From: Paludibaculum sp.
Lineage (GTDB): Bacteria > Acidobacteriota > Terriglobia > Bryobacterales > Bryobacteraceae
NCBI GenBank assembly: GCA_029973955.1
Contig: JARKQJ010000196.1
Span: forward strand, 62,001 to 126,000
Length of the DNA: 64,000 nt
Direction: 5' to 3'
In this document: one piece after another, positions 33,458 through 40,839 of the stretch
Layout of the letters: every line of letters starts with the position of its first letter
Numbering within the stretch: position 1 is the stretch's first letter
The notes under the pieces: model-generated
Databases searched by the model: none
Seen by the model: the letters and a program-made list of their open reading frames with translations, nothing else
Told to the model about the DNA's origin: nothing
Position numbers and translations under genes: made by a program

Positions 33458-34069
33458 CTACCGATGCAAGCTGAGGGTGAAGGCCACGCGAACGCGCCGG
33501 CCGTTGGCGACGATCGGCTGGAAGCGCCACTGCGAGACGGTCTTTGTAGCGACATCGGCGCAATGACCAGACGAGCCGTCCGGCAGTGGGACGAGTTGTT
33601 CCACCACGCCTTCCGGGCTGATGAGAACCCACAGCGAAACCGGTTCAGTCTCGCAGGCCCCTCTGATGGGCACTCGCTGCAGGGGCATGGGCGGAGTCAT
33701 ACGCGATGTGGGGCCGCAGTAGATGCCGGGCGGCGCATGGAGACGGGATGTATCCATGAAGTACACCTCGTGCTGGGCCGCCGGGCTGAGGCGCTGCCTG
33801 GGAGAGAGGGCCTGGGCCTCTTTGAGAAGCAGGAGGCCGTCGTCCCAGCGGCACTCCTGGCGAGCCAGGCGGGCGAGGGCCGCGAGAACGTCGATGGACT
33901 GCGGCTCTTCGGTGCGGGCCTCGGTGAGGAGGCGCCTGGCTTCGACCAGATCGCCAGCCTGATCCGCGGCTGCGGCCGCCTTGATTTTCGTCTTCACGGT
34001 GGTGGAGTGCTTTTCACCGAACAGGGCGGCGGAGAGCAGCAGGAGGGCGAAGCAGAGGCGGCGATGCAT
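33458..34069 (-). CDS. Exported TPR plus TonB-C-like protein, copy A
   Basis: A 203-residue protein with a signal peptide (MHRRLCFALLLLSAALFG). About two TPR-like helical pairs follow (residues 25-95), containing the block ECRWDDGLLLLKEAQ. The C-terminal domain ends TKTVSQWRFQPIVANGRRV, the pattern of TonB C-terminal domains. It is a paralogue of the protein at 34877-35542, with which it shares ECRW-DGLLLLK, SRLHAPPGIYCG/ARLHASPDVYCG and the QWRFxP tail. No TM anchor or Pro-rich linker typical of true TonB is seen, so an energy-transducing role is unlikely. Confidence 0.75.
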   Translation of the reverse strand: MHRRLCFALLLLSAALFGEKHSTTVKTKIKAAAAADQAGDLVEARRLLTEARTEEPQSIDVLAALARLARQECRWDDGLLLLKEAQALSPRQRLSPAAQHEVYFMDTSRLHAPPGIYCGPTSRMTPPMPLQRVPIRGACETEPVSLWVLISPEGVVEQLVPLPDGSSGHCADVATKTVSQWRFQPIVANGRRVRVAFTLSLHR

Positions 34070-34128
34070 GGCGGGAAGCTGAACGAATTGTATGCCGACG
34101 AGGGCCGTTGGAGGGGGAGGGCGCCGAG

Positions 34129-34818
34129 CTAGTTCGATTGCGGTGCGCGGCCCTTGAAGTCCTTTTTGCGGAAGAGTTCGATGAGCCCCTCCTCCGTGCG
34201 CGCGAAGACCTGATCGGGGGGCAGTGTGGCGTCGACGCGGATAGTGTTGGCGGACTTGTACCAGGAGTTGAGGAAGGCTTCCTCGTGGTGATAGTCCTTC
34301 AGGCGGCGGTCGATATTTTCGGGGGTGTCGTCGGCGCGCTTGCGCTTGAGCAGGCGGGCGCGGGTGACTTGGTCGGAGGCTTCGAGGACGACGACCTTGG
34401 GCGTTTGCAGCTTGTTGTTGACGACGAACTGATCGAGGTAGCGGGCCTGGGCCTCGCTGATGGGATAACCGTCGAGGATGAAGCCACGGCCGGCATCGGG
34501 CTGATTGATGCGGGCACTGAGCAACTGGATGGCGGCGTCATCGGCGAGCATCTCGCCGGAGGCGAGCGCCGCGGCGGCCACGCCGGCGACCTTCTCATGG
34601 TTCTTCGCGCCGTCCTGGACCAGCCTGGAGAGCGAGACGACGGGCACTTTGTATTTTTTGCCGAGCTTCTCGGCCTGAAGGCTCTTGCCGCTGCCTGGGG
34701 GGCCGGTGATGATTACCACCTGCCCGCCGCCGGTAGGCACCATCTTCTGGGCCGTGGCAGGAAGGCCCGAAAGGGCTAGAAGGCCCGCCAGACAAGAGAT
34801 CCAATTTCGCCGCAGCAT
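34129..34818 (-). CDS. Adenylate kinase-fold protein with an export signal
   Basis: A 229-residue nucleoside-monophosphate kinase fold. P-loop GPPGSGKS at 39-46, NMP-binding region GRGFILDGYPISEAQ (110-124), and RLLKRKRADDTPENIDRRL in place of the usual LID (short-LID type). Unusually it starts with LRRNWISCLAGLLALSGLPATAQ, a plausible Sec signal peptide with cleavage after ATA or AQ. No shorter start with a ribosome-binding site before the P-loop was found. There is no good SD before the ATG, but TATACT lies about 12 bases upstream, so a leaderless transcript is possible. It is flanked by two paralogous exported TPR/TonB-C genes on the same strand. Confidence 0.8.
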   Translation of the reverse strand: MLRRNWISCLAGLLALSGLPATAQKMVPTGGGQVVIITGPPGSGKSLQAEKLGKKYKVPVVSLSRLVQDGAKNHEKVAGVAAAALASGEMLADDAAIQLLSARINQPDAGRGFILDGYPISEAQARYLDQFVVNNKLQTPKVVVLEASDQVTRARLLKRKRADDTPENIDRRLKDYHHEEAFLNSWYKSANTIRVDATLPPDQVFARTEEGLIELFRKKDFKGRAPQSN

Positions 34819-34876
34819 AGGGATATCGCAGTATACACCGCCAACAGCCAGGCCGAATTGACGAATGCGGAGAGGA

Positions 34877-35542
34877 TTAGGGATCCGGAACGATGAAATT
34901 GACCTCGATGTTCGTCAACAGGCGCACCGGCTTGCCGTCGCGTGTACCGGGGTGAAACCGCCATTGAGCCGCCGCCTTCAGAGCCTCCACGGCATACTCA
35001 CCCAACTCGCCAGTCGGAAGCGCCTGCGAGTTTTCCGGAATGCCGGCAGGGCTGATTTCGGTAAGGATTCTCACGGTGGTCCGGCCCCTCCGAAGAGTGG
35101 CTGCAGCAGGCATCGCCGGTTTCACCTGGGTGATGGGGACCGGGTTTTTGATCAGGAAAGGGGACCCGCAATAGACGTCGGGCGAAGCATGCAACCGGGC
35201 GGTGTTGAGCCAGATCATCCTCTCATCCACCTCCCGCAAATCATCCTTCTTCCTGGTGAGATCCCGAGCCTGCTTCAGCAGGAGCAGGCCGTCGGGCCAA
35301 CGGCATTCCGAGCTTGCAACATCAGCCAGTCCTCTGAGGATCTGAGTCGATTGAGGTTCTTCCTTCAGCGCCTCCTCCAGCAGGCGCCGCTCCGTGGCAA
35401 TGTCCCCGCTCCTGGAAGCCTTGCGGGCCGCCTCGATTTTGGCTTTCACCGCAGGAGAGTGTTTTTCGGCGGCCGGCGAAATACAAGGGATTGTGGCGAA
35501 AATGGCTCCGGCGGCAATCAAGCTGTGGACTGCTCTTCTCAT
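34877..35542 (-). CDS. Exported TPR plus TonB-C-like protein, copy B
   Basis: A 221-residue protein with a signal peptide (MRRAVHSLIAAGAIFATIPC), a TPR-like region with SSECRWPDGLLLLKQARDL, and a TonB-C-like tail with KAAAQWRFHPGTRDGKPV. It is the tandem paralogue of the gene at 33458. The ATG at 35542 is used; the reading from 35692 would overlap the divergent DUF362 gene. Probably it heads a four-gene minus-strand unit (copy B, adenylate kinase, copy A, FAH-like). Confidence 0.75.
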   Translation of the reverse strand: MRRAVHSLIAAGAIFATIPCISPAAEKHSPAVKAKIEAARKASRSGDIATERRLLEEALKEEPQSTQILRGLADVASSECRWPDGLLLLKQARDLTRKKDDLREVDERMIWLNTARLHASPDVYCGSPFLIKNPVPITQVKPAMPAAATLRRGRTTVRILTEISPAGIPENSQALPTGELGEYAVEALKAAAQWRFHPGTRDGKPVRLLTNIEVNFIVPDP

Positions 35543-35582
35543 CTCTGGGGTTTGAGCATATTCTATGGGAGCGAGGACATCG

Positions 35583-36728
35583 ATGCCATCACTTGGACTC
35601 ACCAGACGCGAAGCGCTGACTCTGGCTCTGGCCGGAAGCGCGGCGACCATGAAAGCCGCGCCGGCATCCACGGTGGCGGTGGCTCGGGCCACGGCCTATG
35701 ACAGGACGATCTACGACCTGCTGAAAGAGATGACGGACCAGGCGGGCGGGTTGAGCGGCATTGTGAGCAACAAGACTGTCGCGCTGAAACTGAATCTGAC
35801 GGGGAATCCGGGGCGGTATCCAGTGAAGGAGCATCTGCCGTACCGCACGGAGCCGGGCACGGTGCTGGCGATGTGCCAATTGATGGCGCGGGCCGGAGCG
35901 AAGCGGATCAGACTGCTGGAAAGTTTCTTTCCGGGCGGGCAGGAGATGGAGCTGTGGGCTCGCTACGGACTGGACATCCGGGCGATCGAGAACTGCGGAA
36001 CGAAGGTTGAGTGGGAGAACACGAATACGCTGGGCTGGGGGAAGCAGTACGTCACGTCGAAGGTGCCGTTCGGCGGGTATGTCTTCGGCGAGTACATGCT
36101 GAACCATTCCTACACGGACTGCGATGCGTATGTGTCGATGTCGAAGTTGAAGAATCACTGGATCGCCGGCGTGACGATGACGATGAAGAACAACTTCGGG
36201 CTGACGCCGTGTTCGCTGTACGGAGGAGACGCAGGCGAGGACGGCAACGAGAATCCGACGCAGGAGCGGCCGGCGATCGGGCACAGCGGCACGAAGAAGC
36301 CGCCGAAGGGCGTGCCGCAGGAGTTGAAACCGGAGTCGCCGAGAGAGGCGGGCTACCGGGTGCCGCGCATCGTGGTGGACCTGTGCGCGATCCGGCCGGT
36401 GGACCTGTCGATTGTGGACGGGATCGATACGATCCGCGGCGGGGAGGGCGAGTGGAACCAGGGGGTGGAGAAGATCAGCCCGCGCCTGATGGTGGTGGGG
36501 CGCAACCAGGTTTGCGTGGACACGGTCTGCACGGCGCTGATGGGCTACGACCCGCGGGCGACGCGGGGGCAGGGGCCGTTTGTGCGGGGAGACAATACGC
36601 TGCTGCTGGCGGAGGCGGCGGGGCTGGGATCGGCCGATCTATCGACGATCGAGGTGGCGGGGCTTTCGATTGAAAAGGCCCGGATGGATTTCGGACCGGG
36701 GCCGACCGGCAAGAAAGTTCTGGGGTAA
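35583..36728 (+). CDS. DUF362 protein with Tat signal
   Basis: A 381-residue protein. The N-terminus GLTRREALTLALAGSAA is a twin-arginine signal. The DUF362 domain (found alone or with ferredoxin domains) is recognised by VALKLNLTGNPGR, a YVSMSKLKNHWIAGVTMTMKN-like block and the RPVDLSIVDGI segment. No cysteine cluster for an iron-sulfur centre is present. The ATG at 35583 has GCGAGG six bases upstream and is preferred to the ATG at 35565. Its start is about 40 bases from the divergent TPR gene, so they share a control region. Function unknown. Confidence 0.82.
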   Translation: MPSLGLTRREALTLALAGSAATMKAAPASTVAVARATAYDRTIYDLLKEMTDQAGGLSGIVSNKTVALKLNLTGNPGRYPVKEHLPYRTEPGTVLAMCQLMARAGAKRIRLLESFFPGGQEMELWARYGLDIRAIENCGTKVEWENTNTLGWGKQYVTSKVPFGGYVFGEYMLNHSYTDCDAYVSMSKLKNHWIAGVTMTMKNNFGLTPCSLYGGDAGEDGNENPTQERPAIGHSGTKKPPKGVPQELKPESPREAGYRVPRIVVDLCAIRPVDLSIVDGIDTIRGGEGEWNQGVEKISPRLMVVGRNQVCVDTVCTALMGYDPRATRGQGPFVRGDNTLLLAEAAGLGSADLSTIEVAGLSIEKARMDFGPGPTGKKVLG

Positions 36729-36777
36729 GCGCGCGCTATACTGGCCCAATCTGGGACGCCCTGGGATTGGAGCCAAA

Positions 36778-38190
36778 ATGACATCTGCCTTGAATCGCAG
36801 GCAATTCCTGCGCGCCGTTCCGGCAGCGGGCGCTGCACTGCACGGACAAACGGCGCCGCAGAAGCGCGTGTTGATTGCGGGCGCCGGCATGGCGGGATTG
36901 GCGGCTGCGCTGCAACTGGTGCGGCGCGGATACGACGTCACCATCATCGAAGGGCAAGGCCGGCCGGGCGGGCGCGTGCAGACTCTGCGCGAAGGACTGG
37001 CGCCGGGGCTGACGGCTGAAGCCGGGGCCACGCGGATTCCGGACACGCACTTCCTGACGCTGAGTTACGCACGCCAATTCGGGCTGGCCCTGGAGCCGTT
37101 CCATGCGCCGGTGGGCCTGGACACATTCCACGTGCGCGGGCAGGATCTGACGGTACAGAACGGCAAGGAACCTGAGTGGCCGCTGAACCTCACAGCGGAA
37201 GAGCGGAAACTGGGCCGCGAGGGGATGGCGGCGAAGTACTTCGGCCCAACGGTGGCCGAGGCGGCGAAGCAGAACCGGGTACGCCGGGTGCCGGACGCGG
37301 TGCTGGCGCAAGACGAGGGAACGATCGCGGAGTATCTGGCCAAGCGCGGGCTTTCGGCCGACGCAGTGGAACTGGTGAACCTGGGTTTCGCGACAACGTT
37401 CGCAGCGGGGCTAACGTTCCTGGATGCGGTGAGCGAGCACGTGGAGAAGGGGTACTTTCATATCGCCGGGGGAAACGACCGGCTGCCGTTCGCGCTGGCG
37501 GAGCGGTTGGGCGCGCGGATCCGGTACGGACAGCGGATTGTGGGGATCGAGCAGGACGACAGTTCAGCGTCGGTGATCGTGGAGCATGGCAGCGAGCGTC
37601 AGAGACACACGGCGCCGCACGTGATCTGCGCGCTTCCGTTTTCGGTGACGCAGGGGCTGTTTGAGGGGGCACGGCTATCGGCGCAGAAGCAGGAGATGAC
37701 GGCCGGAACGCCGTACTTCGCCTCCGACAAGATCTTTCTGCAGATGCGGCGGCAGTACTGGCGGGACAAGGGACGGAACGGGTTCGCTTACACGGATCTA
37801 TTGAGCGAGCGGTTCTGGGCGCTGGGGCCGGCGGAGGCGGCGAAGCGAGGATTGCTGATCAGCTATACGATCGGGCCGAAGGCGGAGAAACTGGACAGGA
37901 TGGCGGTGGGCGACAGGTTGAGTGTGACGCTGGCGGATGCGGAGCGTGTGTTCCCCGGGGCTAGGGAGCACTTTGAGAGCGTGCGGGTGAAGAGTTGGGC
38001 GGCTGACGTCTGGGTGCGGGGATTGTCACCGGATTATGGGCCGGGGCAACTGAAGAGGATCGCGGCGGCCGGGCAGAGAGAGGGGCGGATTCACTTTGCG
38101 GGGGAGCACACCTCGCGGTGGACGGGTTGGATTCAGGGGGCCCTGGATTCCGCGCACCGCGTGGTGGATGAGATCACGGCCGGCGCGTAA
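36778..38190 (+). CDS. Exported FAD-dependent amine oxidase
   Basis: A 470-residue flavin monoamine oxidase-family protein. It has a Tat signal (ALNRRQFLRAVPAAGAAL), the dinucleotide-binding motif VLIAGAGMAGLAAALQL, an IEGQGRPGGRVQT FAD-contact segment and a C-terminal HFAGEHTSRWTGWIQGAL motif that closes the FAD site. Members oxidise primary amines or L-amino acids; the substrate cannot be told. It follows the DUF362 gene by about 50 bases on the same strand. The ATG at 36778 directly precedes the RR signal. Confidence 0.88.
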   Translation: MTSALNRRQFLRAVPAAGAALHGQTAPQKRVLIAGAGMAGLAAALQLVRRGYDVTIIEGQGRPGGRVQTLREGLAPGLTAEAGATRIPDTHFLTLSYARQFGLALEPFHAPVGLDTFHVRGQDLTVQNGKEPEWPLNLTAEERKLGREGMAAKYFGPTVAEAAKQNRVRRVPDAVLAQDEGTIAEYLAKRGLSADAVELVNLGFATTFAAGLTFLDAVSEHVEKGYFHIAGGNDRLPFALAERLGARIRYGQRIVGIEQDDSSASVIVEHGSERQRHTAPHVICALPFSVTQGLFEGARLSAQKQEMTAGTPYFASDKIFLQMRRQYWRDKGRNGFAYTDLLSERFWALGPAEAAKRGLLISYTIGPKAEKLDRMAVGDRLSVTLADAERVFPGAREHFESVRVKSWAADVWVRGLSPDYGPGQLKRIAAAGQREGRIHFAGEHTSRWTGWIQGALDSAHRVVDEITAGA

Positions 38191-38214
38191 GAGGTAGGCT
38201 GGAGGTTCAGGCCC

Positions 38215-38859
38215 GTGGCTGCCAAAGCAACAGTTGGAGAAGAGATCGCCAGCAGCGTGACGCACGGAATCGGTGCGGCGTTGAGCGTGGCGGCGCTGGT
38301 GTTGATGGTGGTGAGCGCGGCGCTGCGGGGCAACGCATGGCAGGTGGCGGCGGGAGCGATCTTCGGAACGACTCTGGTGCTGCTGTATCTGGCTTCGACC
38401 CTGTATCACGCGCTGACCAATGCGCGAGCCAAGCGAGTGTTCCGGATTCTCGACCACTCGTCGATCTATCTGCTGATTGCGGGCACCTATACTCCATTCG
38501 CGCTGGTGACGCTGCGAGGGGCGTGGGGCTGGCCTTTGCTGGGTGCGGTGTGGGCGCTGGCAGTGGCGGGGATCGTGATGAAATGCTGCTTTCTGACAGG
38601 GCGGTATGAAGTGCTCTCGACGGGGATCTATGTGGCGATGGGCTGGATGGCGGTGGTGGTGATCCGGCCGCTGCTGGCGGCGATGACCTGGCAAGGGTTC
38701 GCCTGGGTGCTGGCGGGCGGGCTGCTGTACACACTGGGCGTATTGTTTTACGCCTGGCGGCAGAGGTACGCGCACGCGGTGTGGCATCTGTTTGTGCTGG
38801 GCGGCAGCGTGTGCCATTTCTGGGCGGTGTTCCGGCACGTGCTGCCGGGGCGGTTCTGA
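38215..38859 (+). CDS. trhA: Hemolysin III / TrhA-type seven-TM membrane protein
   Basis: A 214-residue PAQR-superfamily protein. It starts EEIASSVTHGIGAALS and contains STLYHAL, RILDHSSIYLLIAGTYTPF and a late AVWHLFVLGGSVCHF. The conserved Ser, His and Asp residues of these motifs form the predicted zinc site. Seven hydrophobic helices are evident. The GTG start at 38215 follows GGAGG at nine bases. Family proteins affect membrane lipid homeostasis. Confidence 0.9.
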   Translation: MAAKATVGEEIASSVTHGIGAALSVAALVLMVVSAALRGNAWQVAAGAIFGTTLVLLYLASTLYHALTNARAKRVFRILDHSSIYLLIAGTYTPFALVTLRGAWGWPLLGAVWALAVAGIVMKCCFLTGRYEVLSTGIYVAMGWMAVVVIRPLLAAMTWQGFAWVLAGGLLYTLGVLFYAWRQRYAHAVWHLFVLGGSVCHFWAVFRHVLPGRF

Positions 38860-39028
38860 GAATGCGCGCGTGACAAATTCTGAAAAATGAAGTAATCTGA
38901 AGAAACAGGTTTCTCCTGGCCCCGCCGCCATTTTCCCCTCGTCACCTGCTCCGAATCGTCCGCACTCGCCGACAGAGTGCTTTTGAACGCCGGAGTCATT
39001 CATTCGTCACGAGACCGGCATAAACACG

Positions 39029-39055
39029 ATACCCAGGACTGGGATCCTGGTGTAT
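39029..39055 (+). promoter_or_regulatory. Hairpin in the leader of the PSP-like HAD gene
   Basis: A near-perfect inverted repeat: ATACCCAGGA pairs with TCCTGG-T-GTAT around a six-base loop, with one bulged base. It ends 34 bases before the HAD start codon and is not followed by a T-run, so it looks like a leader structure or protein-binding site rather than a terminator. The 229-base gap after trhA (38860-39088) contains nothing else recognisable. Confidence 0.4.
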
Positions 39056-39088
39056 CCGGAGGGAAGCGGGAAGGAGCGAACACACACC

Positions 39089-39907
39089 ATGACTGAACGA
39101 AATAAACCGAGAAAACACTTCATTTTGGCCAGCGATTTCGACCACACGCTGAGCTTTAACGACTCAGGAATTGTGTTGAGCGAATTACTGGAAACGCGCG
39201 GATTTCAACAGAAGGTGGATGGGCTGGCGAAGATGCACTTTGTCCAGCAGGGGGGCGAGCTGGCCTATCTGCTACTGCACGATCCGGAGTACCGGAGGGT
39301 TCGGAAAGAGCACCTGTGGGAGGTGGGCAAGCGGATCCGTCTGAAGCACAACATCGGCCTGCTGGCGAAGATGCTGGAGGATCTGGACGGATGCCACTTT
39401 TCATTCCACGTGATCTCAGCGGCGCCGGAAGAGGTGATCCAGTCGGCATTGGAAGGCATTGTCCCGAAGGAGAACATCCATGGCACGAAACTCTGCTACA
39501 ACGCGGCGACGGGGGAGATTGAGAGGATCAGCCATGTCGGCGCGGGCTACGGGAAAGTGGCGGTGCTCGAAGAGATCTGTGCCCAGGAAGGCGTGAGTTA
39601 CGACCGCGTGGTGTATGTCGGCGACGGCAGCAGCGACGTGCACGTGATGTTGAATCTGAACCGGCACGATGGGTTGACCGTGGCTGTGTCGGAGAACAAG
39701 TTCATCACGCAGATCGCGAGACGGACTGTCCTGAGCGACGATGCCTTGAGCGTGCTGGTGCCCGTGTGCGAAGAGATTCTGGGCTGGGATTCGACCCGGA
39801 TTCGCGCCCTGTTCGATTTGCACGGACTGGCGCTGCAAGGCTGGAGCAAGGTTCGGACGGATTCACTGACGATCACGGAGCGGAATGAGGCTCCGGCGGC
39901 GGCTTAG
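39089..39907 (+). CDS. Phosphoserine phosphatase-like HAD hydrolase
   Basis: A 272-residue haloacid dehalogenase-fold phosphatase. Motif I is [10 protein letters not shown] (nucleophile and acid Asp residues), motif II is [10 protein letters not shown], and motif III/IV is [10 protein letters not shown] plus [13 protein letters not shown]. This is closest to the PSPase/MtnX class IB group. The ATG at 39089 has AAGGAG upstream; a GTG at 39050 lies within a hairpin and is less likely. It is followed eight bases later by a small membrane protein gene. The substrate is not evident. Confidence 0.8.
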   Translation: MTERNKPRKHFILASDFDHTLSFNDSGIVLSELLETRGFQQKVDGLAKMHFVQQGGELAYLLLHDPEYRRVRKEHLWEVGKRIRLKHNIGLLAKMLEDLDGCHFSFHVISAAPEEVIQSALEGIVPKENIHGTKLCYNAATGEIERISHVGAGYGKVAVLEEICAQEGVSYDRVVYVGDGSSDVHVMLNLNRHDGLTVAVSENKFITQIARRTVLSDDALSVLVPVCEEILGWDSTRIRALFDLHGLALQGWSKVRTDSLTITERNEAPAAA

Positions 39908-39915
39908 GAGGAAGC

Positions 39916-40137
39916 ATGAATTCACTCGAATGGCTGGGGTATGCGGCTACGGCCGTGTTTGCCAGTTCGTACTTTCTGAAGAGCGCCAGCGCGCTGAGGA
40001 AGGTGCAATTGGTGGCGGCGGCGCTGTGGGTGGGGTATGGGCTGATGATCCATGCGATGCCGGTGGTTGTTTCGAACCTGGTGGTGATGACGATCGCCGG
40101 AGGGAGCCTGGTGGTGTCGCGACGGGCGGAGGGGTAG
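39916..40137 (+). CDS. Small three-TM membrane protein (YgjV/SemiSWEET-like)
   Basis: A 73-residue protein made almost entirely of three hydrophobic segments: WLGYAATAVFASSYFL, VQLVAAALWVGYGLMI and VVSNLVVMTIAGGSLVV. The LR-K-V-Q element between the first two and the overall pattern recall YgjV-like and PQ-loop half-transporters, which work as dimers. A strong SD (TAGGAGGAAGC) precedes the ATG. Probably cotranscribed with the HAD gene. Confidence 0.65.
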   Translation: MNSLEWLGYAATAVFASSYFLKSASALRKVQLVAAALWVGYGLMIHAMPVVVSNLVVMTIAGGSLVVSRRAEG

Positions 40138-40181
40138 GGGGGGCCGGGGATTGGGTTGGTTAGTAGGGGTGGATGCCGAGG

Positions 40182-40228
40182 GGGGACAGCCACGCTGTGT
40201 CCACGGAGGGACACAGGTGGCAGTCCCC
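40182..40228. repeat. Long imperfect palindrome (REP/MITE-like)
   Basis: The left arm GGGGACAGCCACGCTGTGTCC pairs over 20 bases with the right arm ending GGTGGCAGTCCCC, with one mismatch and one single-base bulge around a short loop. It lies alone in the 159-base gap between the small membrane protein and DUF2760 genes. No T-run follows, so it is read as a mobile intergenic palindrome rather than a terminator. Confidence 0.6.
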
Positions 40229-40296
40229 GGGCGGGGATGCCGGAGTTGGGGTGGGGTGGGTGCGGTGTATCCTGAAGAATTGGAGGTATATCGCCC

Positions 40297-40833
40297 TTGA
40301 GCCGTGTTGGGATGGCGTTTCGCGCCTTTTTTTCGATCCTCGGCGGGTCTCTGCCGGAGGATATCGCGCGCGAGTATGGTTACTCGAAAGCACCAGTGAA
40401 GAAGGCTCCGGAGCCTCCCAAGGAAGGAGCGGTGAAGCCGGAGACGGGCGCGCTGCAACTGCTGGGGATTTTGCAGCGGGATGCGCGGATGCTGGATTTC
40501 TTCATGGAAGACATCACGCCGTACAGCGACGATCAGGTGGGGGCGGCGGTGAAGAACGTACACAAGCAGTGCCAGGAGACACTGAAGAAGCACTTCAAGC
40601 TGGCGCCGGTGATCGATGGGGTGGAGGGCACATTTGTGAAGCCTGAGTCGGCCGGCGCGGTGGCGCGCGAGGCGGGCGCGGTGAAGTTCATTGGCAACCT
40701 GCCTCCGCAGGGCAAGCCGAACGGCGGCCTGCTGCGGCACAAGGGCTGGCGCGCGGACACGGTAGCACTGCCGGCGGTGAGCCCGAAGCAGAACCTGACC
40801 ATTTTGGCCGCGGCCGAACTGGAAGTGGAATAG
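40297..40833 (+). CDS. DUF2760 protein, partner of the downstream Hsp70s
   Basis: A 178-residue cytoplasmic protein recognised as DUF2760 by LQLLGILQRDARMLDFF, DDQVGAAVKNVHKQC and the C-terminal KGWRADTVALP region. In many genomes it is encoded next to atypical Hsp70 genes, as here, where the first Hsp70 gene starts six bases after its stop. The TTG at 40297 has GGAGG ten bases upstream; an ATG at 40312 is an alternative. It may be a co-chaperone or client of the Hsp70 pair (inference). Confidence 0.82.
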   Translation: MSRVGMAFRAFFSILGGSLPEDIAREYGYSKAPVKKAPEPPKEGAVKPETGALQLLGILQRDARMLDFFMEDITPYSDDQVGAAVKNVHKQCQETLKKHFKLAPVIDGVEGTFVKPESAGAVAREAGAVKFIGNLPPQGKPNGGLLRHKGWRADTVALPAVSPKQNLTILAAAELEVE

Positions 40834-40839
40834 CCAACC

